From positions 1-31,257 of the forward strand of contig JAHIEM010000033.1 in NCBI GenBank assembly GCA_018901625.1: a stretch of DNA of 31,257 nt. Reading direction: 5' to 3'. Positions 22,302 to 29,610 of the stretch are shown piece by piece. This stretch comes from Nanobdellota archaeon. GTDB lineage: Archaea > Nanobdellota > Nanobdellia > Pacearchaeales > GW2011-AR1. Within the stretch, counting starts at the first letter, position 1; each line of letters starts with the position of its first letter. Below the pieces are notes generated by a model. The model was not told the DNA's origin. It made no database searches and saw only the letters and a list, made by a program, of their open reading frames with translations. A program made the position numbers and the translations under genes.

Positions 22302-22932
22302 TTTAATTTTTTTAGGAGGTCCGCATGGCTCGGGAAAGACAACTTTAGAGAACTTGCTTGTTGCGAGTATTCCTAATAGTGTTTTGCCTGAATTATCTAC
22401 GCGGACTCCTAAGTTTTATTCAGATGTTCCTGAACACGAGATAGACTTTTTTCACAGGCAGGCTTTGAAACATGCTCAGAGAGCTATTGAGAACTTTGAG
22501 TATTGGGAGATTGCAAGGGCAAATCCTGACAAGCTTGTTATTGGGAATCGGTGTGTTTATGATGTTCTGGCTTATGGAGAGGCTTATCTTCAGGTAGGGT
22601 GGGTTTCAGAGGGTGAGAAAAATATTTTAGATAATGGTTTCTGGTTTCTGGTTGGAGATGATTTAAGAGACCCGAGAACAATTATTCTTAATCCTGGATT
22701 TGAGGTTTGCAGGAGGCATCTGGAAGAGAGGTGGAAGAATAAGAGAAAAAAGTTTATGGAAGAAGATATGGATTATCTTATGGCTGTTTGTAATGCTTAT
22801 GAAAAATATAAAGATTTCAGAAATGTTTTTTACATTGGCCGCGAGATTGACTTAGACTCTGGGAGAGATGTTGCAGAGATTTCAGAGTGGATTGAGAGTT
22901 GCAGAAAGCCTGCAGAGCTTGTTGGGGTTTAA
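22294..22932 (+). CDS. P-loop NTPase, NadR/AAA_28 kinase-like
   Basis: A 212-residue P-loop protein. Walker A is GGPHGSGKTT (8-17). VIGNRCVYDVLAYGEAYL matches the DRxxxDxLAY-type segment of AAA_28/NadR-like and deoxynucleoside-kinase-like enzymes, though the first Asp is Asn here. PRTIILNPGFEVCRRHLEERWKNKRKKFMEEDMDYL looks like the lid, with several Arg and Lys to hold phosphates. The start overlaps the CYTH-like gene by 8 bases. AAA_28 P-loop and CYTH-like modules occur fused in the eukaryotic Ttd14 protein, so the pair here may form one complex. Substrate unknown. Confidence 0.65.
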   Translation: MDNLIFLGGPHGSGKTTLENLLVASIPNSVLPELSTRTPKFYSDVPEHEIDFFHRQALKHAQRAIENFEYWEIARANPDKLVIGNRCVYDVLAYGEAYLQVGWVSEGEKNILDNGFWFLVGDDLRDPRTIILNPGFEVCRRHLEERWKNKRKKFMEEDMDYLMAVCNAYEKYKDFRNVFYIGREIDLDSGRDVAEISEWIESCRKPAELVGV

Positions 22933-23059
22933 TCATGAGTTATACTCTACAGAAGAATAAATCCTACTAAACTTGTAAACAACTTGAAATAAAATTTAAT
23001 TTTTCAGCGAGATAATTAATTAAGAGAGTAATCTGGAGTAATTTTGACTACTGATGCAG

Positions 23060-23662
23060 TTAGATTTCAATTATCCTGCCTTTCCTTCCTACATTTATAA
23101 CCCGAGTTTTTCCTATTTTTTCTTCTACTCCTTCTAGTTCGTGAATATGCCCGGAGATGAATAAATCAGGCTGGAATTTGTCTATTGCTTTTCTAATTGC
23201 GCTAGAGCCTGGGAAACCGCTTGCCTCTGATTTAGTGCCTTTTGCGTGCATATGAGTAACCATTATTTTCTTTTCTAATTCTTTTACTTTATCAAAATTT
23301 CTTTTCAGCTTGTTAAATGCTTCTTTTTCATTTAAACTGAGCTGTCCTGGATTTCCTAATCCAAAAATTCCTATATTATTATGCTTGAGATAGTACTTAT
23401 CAAGATTATTAATTCCGTATAATTTGCTTAGAACTTCTGCTGTGTCTTCTGAATCCCAGTTTCCTGGCACAAATACAACTTTCTCTTTTCTATCTGTGAA
23501 TGGTTTTATTAAATTTTGAGTTTCTATCAACCCGGTTATGTCTCCTGTTAAGATGACTAAATCTACTTTTTCATCTTGCGCCCTCTTTGCGAGCTTTTCA
23601 GCTAGTTTTGTGTCTCCGTGAATATCTCCTGCTGCTAAGATTCTCATTTTCTTTTCTGCCAT
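23060..23662 (-). CDS. Calcineurin-like metallophosphoesterase
   Basis: A 200-residue phosphoesterase with a full set of binuclear metal motifs: GDIHGD (D13, H15), LTGDIT (D41), PGNWDS (N68), VTHMHAKG and SGHIHELEG. The family hydrolyses phosphodiesters or phosphomonoesters; this YfcE/MJ0037-like size class often acts on cyclic or small phosphodiesters, and the natural substrate cannot be read. The first ATG at 23662 is preferred over the one at 23647: an AT-rich TTTATTAA box at 23684-23692 lies near -26 of it. It is convergent with the P-loop gene, with 127 bases between them that hold no further gene. Confidence 0.88.
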   Translation of the reverse strand: MAEKKMRILAAGDIHGDTKLAEKLAKRAQDEKVDLVILTGDITGLIETQNLIKPFTDRKEKVVFVPGNWDSEDTAEVLSKLYGINNLDKYYLKHNNIGIFGLGNPGQLSLNEKEAFNKLKRNFDKVKELEKKIMVTHMHAKGTKSEASGFPGSSAIRKAIDKFQPDLFISGHIHELEGVEEKIGKTRVINVGRKGRIIEI

Positions 23663-23821
23663 TTTATGGCTAGTTTTAGAGAATTAATAAACCTTTACAC
23701 CCTGTGTTAATGCTGAGTAAATTGCAATGGAATAATTAACCTAAAATCATTGTGAGAATAATTGTTTAAAATTAAGATTATGTAAGAAATAGTTTCTACC
23801 TGACTTGGAAGTTTGATTACT

Positions 23822-24415
23822 TTACCCTAGAAATCTCAAAATCAGGAACATTGTCGTGCCTGCTACCAATGGAATTAAGAGGTTATCATCAATTTCTGAT
23901 TCAGCCAGCTTTATTCCGAGCAGTTCGAAGAGCATTGCTGCGAGGCTTGCAATGAATGCCAGCCAGAAATGAACAAAGAAAGAGGCTAGCAGAGTCCCGA
24001 TTATGATTCCTGCAATTGTTCCTTCGACATTCTTTCTTTCATTTACTAATTTTATTCTTCCGAAATTGCTTCCTATGAAGTGAGATACAGGGTCTGAGAA
24101 TGTGAGTATTGTTATTGCTGCAAGGGCTATATTAATATCAAATAGTCTCAGGCTTATTAAACTTCCTAGGAAGAAGTATAGAACTCCTTTTCCAGGGAGA
24201 TTCTTGTTGCACTCTCTTTCAAATACGCATAAACATTTTGATAATCCTGGAATTTTTATTCTAGTGGATAAGATGCTTAACAAGCCTCCTAGAATAAAGA
24301 CTGCGAATAGGGCAAATTCTGCGTATGGCACAAACAAAATCATTAGAATAAATCCGATTCCAGCTAGTATGTGGAAGATTTCTCTTCTTAACTCAAAAAT
24401 ATCTATGTGGTTCAT
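23822..24415 (-). CDS. Polyprenol/dolichol or diacylglycerol kinase-like membrane protein
   Basis: A 197-residue CTP-dependent lipid kinase candidate of the SEC59/DGK1/VTE5 family. It begins ELRREIFHILAG, and has PGKGVLYFFLGSLI, the signature SDPVSHFIGSNFG, KNVEGTIAG and DDNLLIPLVAG, with about six membrane helices. Enzymes of this family phosphorylate dolichol, phytol or diacylglycerol with CTP. In this genome a lipid-carrier phosphate would be needed by the glycosyl-lipid cluster at 6398-9870, so polyprenol is a sensible guess. Family assignment is good; substrate is inferred. It lies 60 bases from the next upstream gene on the same strand. Confidence 0.8.
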   Translation of the reverse strand: MNHIDIFELRREIFHILAGIGFILMILFVPYAEFALFAVFILGGLLSILSTRIKIPGLSKCLCVFERECNKNLPGKGVLYFFLGSLISLRLFDINIALAAITILTFSDPVSHFIGSNFGRIKLVNERKNVEGTIAGIIIGTLLASFFVHFWLAFIASLAAMLFELLGIKLAESEIDDNLLIPLVAGTTMFLILRFLG

Positions 24416-24475
24416 TTTTACTTTTTCCCACCCCAGATGCCCAGAACCAGTAATCTAATCAATTAAGTCTTGTTT

Positions 24476-24931
24476 TTAAGTATTTGCAATAAGTTCTTCA
24501 ATTTCAGAAAGATTTAATCCCCTTTCAGGATTTTCTGGTTTTTCTGCATAAGTCCATTTAAAAAAATCAGCTAGTTCATGCCCAAACCCCCTTCTTATAA
24601 CTTTCATATCAATTTTTCTTTCATTTAAAATATAAAGAGTTTTTGACAAACTAATTAAAAATTGTCTAACATAATCTACCCAAAGAGAATAATTCTCACA
24701 ATCAAGAATATGTCCTAGTTCATGAGCTAATCCCCCCACCACTACAGATACAGGAGCTTTTCTGAACATTGAATCAACCACAATACAATATCTAATTGGT
24801 TGTCTTAAAACCCCCCATTCAAGAGCATAATCTGATTTTTTATAGTTTGCAATAACATATATCTGCCTCAATTCAGGAAATCCTCTTTCAATAATTTTTC
24901 TTGTGAGTCTTGTTAGATTATTTGTTGTCAT
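24476..24931 (-). CDS. HExxH zinc metallopeptidase-like protein
   Basis: A 151-residue protein with HELGH (H70, E71, H74) in GLAHELGHILDCEN and a candidate third ligand E104 in ILNERKIDMKVIRRGFG, 30 residues later, the spacing found in ImmA/M48-like gluzincins. It has no signal peptide. A Shine-Dalgarno sequence (GGGAG, about 9 bases before the ATG) follows the stop of a small membrane gene. Codons are A-rich (AGA, AAA, GAA), unlike most neighbours. A partner membrane peptide lies upstream. The substrate is unknown, and toxin or stress-sensor roles are only possibilities. Confidence 0.65.
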   Translation of the reverse strand: MTTNNLTRLTRKIIERGFPELRQIYVIANYKKSDYALEWGVLRQPIRYCIVVDSMFRKAPVSVVVGGLAHELGHILDCENYSLWVDYVRQFLISLSKTLYILNERKIDMKVIRRGFGHELADFFKWTYAEKPENPERGLNLSEIEELIANT

Positions 24932-24935
24932 AAAA

Positions 24936-25109
24936 TTATCTCCCTATTTTATCATATTCAAAAATTAATTCTCTTTCTTGTTTAACTATTTTATTAAAAA
25001 GAAGATTTTGATTGAGATTTCTATTATTTCTTAAGGTTATACAAACCAAAATAACAGAGATTAACATGATTACTGCTATAATCAGCTGAATAAAATTATT
25101 AATATCCAT
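24936..25109 (-). CDS. Small single-pass membrane protein (57 aa) overlapping serS
   Basis: ATG at 25109 to TAA at 24936. It begins MDINNFIQLIIAVIMLISVI with one membrane helix to about residue 26, followed by a basic/acidic helical tail (RNNRNLNQNLLF ... QERELIFEYDKIGR). Its first codons overlap the last eleven bases of serS in another frame, and a Shine-Dalgarno sequence for the metallopeptidase is formed by its last codons. So serS, this gene and the peptidase are likely one transcript. Codon use is A-rich like the peptidase. No family recognised. Confidence 0.55.
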   Translation of the reverse strand: MDINNFIQLIIAVIMLISVILVCITLRNNRNLNQNLLFNKIVKQERELIFEYDKIGR

Positions 25110-26451
25110 AAGAGCGTCCTAATCCTTTTTGGATTTTTTCACGCTCTTTTTCTTGTTTTCCATTTTCCTTCTCAGTTTTGATTTCTTTAAACCCAGTATA
25201 CTTCCATAAAGCTTTAGGTATTTTTATGCTTCCATCTTTCTGCTGATTATTTTCTATCAGAGTTACTAGAATTCTTGAAGTTGCAAGAGCAGTGTCATTC
25301 AGGGTGTGCAGAACTCGCTTGTTTCCTTTATTGTCTATGCATTTTATGTCGAGTTTTCTTGCCTGGTAGTCTGTGCAGTTTGAGAGAGACATTACCTCTC
25401 CGTATGAACTAGTTGTGGGGCGGTAAACTTCCAAGTCTGCACTTCTATACTTCCAGTCAGATAGGTCACCTGTGCAGAGTTCTATAATATGATAAGGAAG
25501 TTCTAGTGCTTCTAAAATTTCTACTGAGTTCTTTAAAAGTTCTTGGTAGAGTTTAGGAGAGTCTTCTGGCTTGCAGAATATGAATTGCTCAACTTTATTG
25601 AATTGATGAGTTCTCCACAAGCCCTTTTCATTTATTCCGTGAGCTCCAACTTCTTTTCTAAAACACATTGAGTATGAGAAGTATTTCTTTGGAAGCTCTG
25701 ATTCTGGAATAACCTGGCATGAGTGCATTGCTAAAATAGCTTGTTCTGAAGTTCCTATTAACCCTAAATCTTCTCCTTTTATTTGGTAGACTGACTGCTC
25801 TATTGCAGCCTTGTCCATTGATGCATAGATTGATTTTTCATTCAGCATTAACGGGGGTTCTATATATTCGTAGCCCCTTTTTTGCATGAAATCTATTGCA
25901 AATCTAATCAGAGCCTGATTTAACAGGGCTAACTTTCCTTTTAGATAGTAGAAGCCATTTCCTGAAACTCTGGCGCTTGAGTCAAAATCTGCTATTTTTA
26001 AATTTTCAATTAGGTCTACATGCGACTTTGCTGGGAATTTGAACTTAGGAATCTTTCCGCCTTTTTTTATTTCAATATTCCCGCTTGCATCTTTTCCTGA
26101 GGGTGTTTCTGGAGAGATGATGTTTGGAATCTGGAGCATAATCTCGTGAATTTCGCGCTCTAAACCAGATTCTTTTTTCTCTACTTCCTGAATCTTTTCT
26201 GGAATCTCGCTTGCTCTTTTAATCAGCTCTTTTGCTTTCTTTTCATCTTTTGCTTTCTTTGCCTGGTTTATTGATTCAGAAATCTTGTTTCTTTCTGCTC
26301 TTAGGGAGTCTGCTTCTTGCTTTACTTTTCTCCAGTCTTCATCTAGCTTTTTTACTCTGTCTACTAGAACTATCTTGTGGTCCTGCGCTTTTCTCTTTAT
26401 ATTCTTCTTAACTAATTCCGGGTTTTCTCTTATCAGTTTTATATCTATCAT
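25099..26451 (-). CDS. serS: Seryl-tRNA synthetase, bacterial type
   Basis: Class II synthetase that charges tRNA-Ser. The N-terminal coiled-coil arm (about 25-105) contacts the long variable arm of tRNA-Ser. Motif 2 is CFRKEVGAHGINEKGLWRTHQFNKVEQF (263-290), with TSE at 234-236. Motif 3 is LNDTALATSRILVTLIENNQ (384-403), where most enzymes have LNGT. It is the common type, not the rare methanogenic form. A charged C-terminal extension (after FKEI, rich in Lys and Glu) is added, and its final codons overlap a small downstream gene. TATA at 26474-26481 (minus) is about 26 bases upstream. Confidence 0.95.
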   Translation of the reverse strand: MIDIKLIRENPELVKKNIKRKAQDHKIVLVDRVKKLDEDWRKVKQEADSLRAERNKISESINQAKKAKDEKKAKELIKRASEIPEKIQEVEKKESGLEREIHEIMLQIPNIISPETPSGKDASGNIEIKKGGKIPKFKFPAKSHVDLIENLKIADFDSSARVSGNGFYYLKGKLALLNQALIRFAIDFMQKRGYEYIEPPLMLNEKSIYASMDKAAIEQSVYQIKGEDLGLIGTSEQAILAMHSCQVIPESELPKKYFSYSMCFRKEVGAHGINEKGLWRTHQFNKVEQFIFCKPEDSPKLYQELLKNSVEILEALELPYHIIELCTGDLSDWKYRSADLEVYRPTTSSYGEVMSLSNCTDYQARKLDIKCIDNKGNKRVLHTLNDTALATSRILVTLIENNQQKDGSIKIPKALWKYTGFKEIKTEKENGKQEKEREKIQKGLGRSYGY

Positions 26452-26539
26452 ATCTTGGATAGTGATGAGAGTTATTTAAAGCTTTTCTTAGATAGTTTTA
26501 AAAACATTAGACTTGTTTAGATTAAGAAAAAGAGAGAAG

Positions 26540-27082
26540 ATGAAGAAGATTACTCTTTGGCTGGTTATTGGAATATCTCTAGTTTTGCTGTTGATTATAG
26601 CTGCGTTTTTATTTTTAGTTTTAGTTAAGCCTAAATACGGCAAGGGAGATGTGGAAAAGCCGGTTTATAATTCAGATCCTGGAGAGTTTGTTTTGCAGGC
26701 AGGGCATGTTAATTATCTGTTAAATGAGATTGGGGCTTACCAGCTTCATACTCAACCAATGTCTTCTGAAAACCCGCTTATTGAGCTGAGAAGTGATGAT
26801 TCTGCCTTTTTTTCAGAGATTGAGAAAGGGAAGATAATAACTCGGGATGAGAAGACTTATGAGCCTGATATAATAATATCAACTACAAAACAGGAGGTGA
26901 TAAATGCTCTTGAGTCGAGTAATGTTAAGGAGTATATGAAGAACTCTGTTTCTTCTGGAAACACAGGCATAGAGTTAGTGTCTAGTTATTCTGAGCTTTT
27001 TTTTAAGGGTTATCTGCAGATTTATAAGGATTTAACTGGGAAGAGTTTTACTGGGAGTGTTATACGAATCTTTGCAAATTAG
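26540..27082 (+). CDS. Membrane-anchored protein of unknown function
   Basis: 180 residues from the ATG at 26540: a basic start MKKITLW, one membrane helix (to about residue 29) and a soluble outer part with PDIIISTTKQEVINALE, then SVSSGNTGIELVSSY and LQIYKDLTGKSFTG. Its helix-strand pattern recalls SCP2-like folds, but this is weak. A TTG at 26513 is in frame and would add nine basic residues. A TATA-like box at 26495-26502 is closer to 26540 by the -25 rule only if a leader of about 20 bases exists. Divergent from serS. Confidence 0.55.
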   Translation: MKKITLWLVIGISLVLLLIIAAFLFLVLVKPKYGKGDVEKPVYNSDPGEFVLQAGHVNYLLNEIGAYQLHTQPMSSENPLIELRSDDSAFFSEIEKGKIITRDEKTYEPDIIISTTKQEVINALESSNVKEYMKNSVSSGNTGIELVSSYSELFFKGYLQIYKDLTGKSFTGSVIRIFAN

Positions 27083-27181
27083 AGATTTTATTTACTACCG
27101 ATTAGTTGAATTTTTTCACAGAAAGGTTTAAAAGCCACTCTATTACTCTAATATATAGTTTTGAAAGCATATATTGGTTAA

Positions 27182-27214
27182 ATGAGTGTTTTCAAACTAA
27201 GCAAAACAAAATGA
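27182..27214 (+). CDS. 10-residue mini-ORF coupled to a winged-helix regulator
   Basis: ATG at 27182 to TGA at 27212-27214, peptide MSVFKLSKTK. The stop overlaps the regulator's start at 27211 (ATGA). A TATATA at 27152-27157 lies about 27 bases upstream, giving a leaderless start, though a stronger-looking TTTAAAA at 27127-27133 would give a transcript starting earlier. Chance is possible because the peptide is short. Confidence 0.35.
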   Translation: MSVFKLSKTK

Positions 27215-27477
27215 AAGATAACTTCGACATTTTTTTTAGGAGAAAACCAGCTTTAATGCTGATTGCTCTGAAGAAGCTTTCAAGAGCAAGATATGGCTCG
27301 ATACTAGCAAAAGAAGTTGATTGCACATACAGCCATGCAGTAAAGATTTTACAGACACTAGAGAAGCTTGACCTTGTGACTTTTGAAAAACAGGGAAGAA
27401 TAAAGCTTATCAAGCTTACAAAGAAGGGGCAGGAAATTGCAGATAATATTGATAATATCAAGAGAGTTATTGGGTAG
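27211..27477 (+). CDS. Winged-helix transcriptional regulator (MarR/PadR-like)
   Basis: 88 residues from the ATG at 27211. PALMLIALKKLSRARYGSILAKEVDCTYSHAVKILQTLEKLDLVTFEKQGRIKLIKLTKKGQEIADNI is a standard winged helix: helices, the recognition helix at TYSHAVKILQTLEKLDLV, then the wing (FEKQGRIKLIKLT) and a final helix. The frame is open upstream, but a longer start would overlap the mini-ORF. No partner gene for the regulator is next to it; tRNA-Lys follows. It may control itself through the coupled mini-ORF leader. Confidence 0.75.
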   Translation: MKDNFDIFFRRKPALMLIALKKLSRARYGSILAKEVDCTYSHAVKILQTLEKLDLVTFEKQGRIKLIKLTKKGQEIADNIDNIKRVIG

Positions 27478-27560
27478 TTCTTCGAGGTTTTATTTTTGTA
27501 ATTAAGTTTAAAAATGTGTTATTTCTCTAGTTCATATCAGGATCTTCTGTATCCTTGTTC

Positions 27561-27568
27561 ATAAATAT
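27561..27568 (+). promoter_or_regulatory. TATA box of tRNA-Lys
   Basis: ATAAATAT is centred 27.5 bases before the first base of the tRNA, as expected for an archaeal RNA promoter. Confidence 0.5.
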
Positions 27569-27591
27569 CTGGGAGAAAGAGAGATTCGCAT

Positions 27592-27666
27592 GGATCCGTA
27601 GCTCAGCTTGGTCAGAGCACCGGACTCTTAATCCGGGTGTCGAGGGTTCAAATCCCTTCGGGTCCA
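27592..27666 (+). tRNA. tRNA-Lys (anticodon CTT)
   Basis: A full cloverleaf is visible. Acceptor strands GGATCCG and CGGGTCC pair with one T-G wobble, the D arm is GCTC...GAGC, and the anticodon stem is CCGGA/TCCGG around loop CTCTTAA, anticodon CTT. The variable loop is short, and the T arm is GAGGG-TTCAAAT-CCCTT. The discriminator is A at 27666. The 3' CCA is not encoded. There is no intron. A TATA box lies at 27561-27568 and a T-rich tract follows. Confidence 0.97.
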
Positions 27667-27679
27667 TTTTTATTTTTTT
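27667..27679 (+). terminator. Oligo-T tract after tRNA-Lys
   Basis: TTTTTATTTTTTT directly follows the tRNA, the usual archaeal RNA terminator. Confidence 0.6.
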
Positions 27680-27687
27680 AGTATCAT

Positions 27688-27710
27688 CTGTATTCTCTGC
27701 TCGAATACAG
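27688..27710. repeat. 8-bp hairpin in the region after tRNA-Lys
   Basis: CTGTATTC (27688-27695) and GAATACAG (27703-27710) pair around a 7-base loop. It lies between the tRNA and the next gene, with no coding sequence. Role unknown. Confidence 0.5.
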
Positions 27711-27776
27711 GTAAAATATCATTAAGAATCCTTTAACTTAAAATTCTCTTTTGTTTGTATTCTATCTTCTGTAATT

Positions 27777-27815
27777 ATAGGAAAAGAAATTAATAATCGA
27801 ACTTTCTTTTCCTAT
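27777..27815. repeat. 13-bp perfect inverted repeat
   Basis: ATAGGAAAAGAAA (27777-27789) and its exact reverse complement (27803-27815) enclose 13 bases. The interval 27667-27918 holds no gene otherwise, only this repeat and the smaller hairpin at 27688-27710. Confidence 0.65.
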
Positions 27816-27890
27816 CTATCAAGGAAAAAATTTCCGAAAATTTATTTCCGTTGATATAATTCCCAGATATGATTTGAAGTATACAAATAA

Positions 27891-27898
27891 TTATAAAT
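27891..27898 (+). promoter_or_regulatory. TATA box that selects the ATG at 27919
   Basis: TTATAAAT is centred 24.5 bases before 27919. The in-frame TTG at 27874 lies upstream of the box and cannot be on the transcript. Confidence 0.5.
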
Positions 27899-27918
27899 GC
27901 AAAAGAATCATAAAAATT

Positions 27919-28362
27919 ATGAGGTTTAAAGATAATAAATTCAGATTCTCCTTTGAAATTCCAGAAGGTTGGAATCAAGAACCAGTGGGTTTTCTTACAA
28001 AATGGTTGAGTGGTGTAAGGGTTTCTATTGTCCCAATAGAACGGGGGGCAAATATGAATATTACTTGCAAGTCAATTGAAGGAGTGTTGGCTGAGGTGGG
28101 CTCAAGAGATAGAGCATTACTACAATATCTTTCTTCAATGGGTTGTGAGATAACTCGCTCGGGTGGCATAAGTGATGAACTTGGTGGAGAAATGAATACC
28201 ACAATTTTAGAATACCGAAATCCTGCAAATAAACCTGAAAACATTATGAGGAAGATATCATCAGTTCACAACTCAGTAGAATATGTTCTTACCTTTTTAG
28301 GAAATCCTGAAAAACATGATCATGCATATAAAAGAGTCAGAGATTCTTTTAGGTTTGTCTAA
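27919..28362 (+). CDS. PsbP/DcrB-like fold protein (147 aa), cytoplasmic
   Basis: 147 residues from the ATG after the TATA box. The N-terminus NKFRFSFEIPEGWNQEPVG and the C-terminal segment SSVHNSVEYVLTFLGNPEKHDHAYKRVRDSFRFV are the two typical ends of the Mog1/PsbP/DcrB fold: an F-FEIPEGW start, then strands, then a helix ending in V-DSF-FV. There is no signal peptide, unlike bacterial DcrB or plant PsbP. The fold is a binding platform with many roles, so the function is open. It stands alone between the tRNA and a convergent peptidase-like gene. Confidence 0.5.
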   Translation: MRFKDNKFRFSFEIPEGWNQEPVGFLTKWLSGVRVSIVPIERGANMNITCKSIEGVLAEVGSRDRALLQYLSSMGCEITRSGGISDELGGEMNTTILEYRNPANKPENIMRKISSVHNSVEYVLTFLGNPEKHDHAYKRVRDSFRFV

Positions 28363-28452
28363 ATCAGGATATAACTTGTTAGTATCTTCAGCGATATTCT
28401 CGCTAGATTTAGAAGGAGTATGCGTGCTTTCTAACTATTGGCAGATAAATTA

Positions 28453-28842
28453 TCACTTAATTTTATATTTTTCTGCAATGTACCTGACAGTCATCTTGCT
28501 GTTCAAAAAGATAAACTGCGTTAATTCTTCTAATCTGCTTTCTTCACCGCAATGTGAACATGGATTCCAACCTTGCTGAGAATATTCTCCGGAAGTTATT
28601 ACTTCTGTTTTAATTTCTCCAATTGGGATATTGCAGAAATGTCTTTGATTTGCTCGGCATCCTGCATGCAAAAGTTCGTGGATAATATCTTTAATTGTCT
28701 CGTCTTTGTTTTGTTGGTGTGCTTCTGGAATATCTATGCTGATATGGCCATCAGAATGCTCTAAAAGATGAGGTACACACGGATGATAACATCCTATTTC
28801 AAATTCGCTTTCTTTTGCTCTTAACAAGCCTAAAATTATCAT
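28453..28842 (-). CDS. Small HExxH metalloprotease-like protein with a CxxC
   Basis: 129 residues with HELLH (H55, E56, H59) in IKDIIHELLHAGCRANQRH, a C-terminal CSHCGEE (C95, C98) and a possible third zinc ligand in RLEELTQF (E105 or E106). It has two cysteine-histidine-rich stretches near the start (GCYHPCVPHLLEHSDGH). The family is unknown to me; SprT-like peptidases also combine HExxH with a zinc site, but the order does not fully match. The start at 28842 has an AT-rich stretch with TTAAATT about 20-25 bases upstream. Convergent with the PsbP-like gene. Confidence 0.55.
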   Translation of the reverse strand: MIILGLLRAKESEFEIGCYHPCVPHLLEHSDGHISIDIPEAHQQNKDETIKDIIHELLHAGCRANQRHFCNIPIGEIKTEVITSGEYSQQGWNPCSHCGEESRLEELTQFIFLNSKMTVRYIAEKYKIK

Positions 28843-28905
28843 ACAGAACTTTTAATTTAATAGCTTAAAAGAATTGTGGTTATTTACCGATACTATGCCA
28901 GAATA

Positions 28906-29214
28906 TCAGCGGTATTCTCGCCACGTATGCTGGCATTTCTTGCATCTGAAAAATCTTGTTTCTGATTCATCTGCGCTTCTAGTTTGACTTGACCAGAAAT
29001 ATGCTTCTTTGTTCTTGCACTTAGGGCATAGAGCAGTTGTGACTGGAAATACATCAATATCTTTTTCTCTAACTACCCCTATTCTCTCTTTTTCTTGGAT
29101 TTTCTCAGAAGCTTCTATCTTAACTTTCCCCTTGGCTGTATATCCGCATCTTGCGCAACCAAAATTCTTCCTCTTTTCCACGAGAACTGAACCGCATTTA
29201 GGACAAAATTCCAT
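28906..29214 (-). CDS. tfs: Transcription factor S (TFS), TFIIS-like RNA cleavage factor
   Basis: Stimulates transcript cleavage by stalled RNA polymerase. Full 102-residue two-ribbon form: N-terminal zinc ribbon Cys4, Cys7, Cys20, Cys23, and C-terminal ribbon Cys63, Cys66, Cys91, Cys94 (CPKCKNKEAYFW ... FFRCKKCQHTWREY). The acidic active-site pair Asp82-Glu83 in RSADESET, which inserts into the polymerase secondary channel, is intact, so the protein should be an active cleavage factor. The linker is charged. Confidence 0.95.
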   Translation of the reverse strand: MEFCPKCGSVLVEKRKNFGCARCGYTAKGKVKIEASEKIQEKERIGVVREKDIDVFPVTTALCPKCKNKEAYFWSSQTRSADESETRFFRCKKCQHTWREYR

Positions 29215-29276
29215 TAGGACTTTTGTTGTTGAGTGTTTATAAAGCTTTTGGACATGTATTTTAGATTAGAGAAATC

Positions 29277-29284
29277 TTAATAAA
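29277..29284 (+). promoter_or_regulatory. TATA box that selects the ATG at 29305
   Basis: TTAATAAA is centred 24.5 bases before 29305. The in-frame TTG at 29290 is only about 10 bases away and is less likely. Confidence 0.5.
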
Positions 29285-29304
29285 CTACTTTGCTATCTCT
29301 TTAT

Positions 29305-29610
29305 ATGAAAACAGTAGAAGACCTTAATGAAGCATTTTGCTCAGGGATTCAAGCATGTTCTTTAGTTAGAGTAACTCTTTTAAGGGGTTTTGAAGTTGAA
29401 TATGATAAAAGAAGCGGTGAGGCCAGAATCGTATTGCCAGAGAAAGTAACTATGGGTATGCTTCCGCAGTCATTAGTGGGGCTGTTTACAGAGTATAGTG
29501 ATTTAGGGGGTTCTGGCAAGGGAAGTATAGAATTAGAGGGGGCTGGTGATGGAGAGTATTATGCGACTGTTAATTGTAATCAGATAGATGATTTTGAAGT
29601 CTTATCTTAA
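29305..29610 (+). CDS. Hypothetical protein (101 aa)
   Basis: A soluble 101-residue protein: MKTVEDLNEAFCSGIQACSLVRVTLL, a beta-like middle (FEVEYDKRSGEARIVLPEKV), a glycine-rich segment (LGGSGKGSIELEGAGDGE), and YYATVNCNQIDDF at the end. No motif, signal or membrane segment was seen. Start at 29305 follows the TATA box. Its stop overlaps that of the convergent signal peptidase by nine bases. Family not recognised. Confidence 0.6.
   Translation: MKTVEDLNEAFCSGIQACSLVRVTLLRGFEVEYDKRSGEARIVLPEKVTMGMLPQSLVGLFTEYSDLGGSGKGSIELEGAGDGEYYATVNCNQIDDFEVLS

Noticed and set aside
27592..27666. Intron or other anticodon reading in the tRNA
   Set aside because: The anticodon loop is the normal seven bases, CTCTTAA, so it is an intronless tRNA-Lys(CTT).
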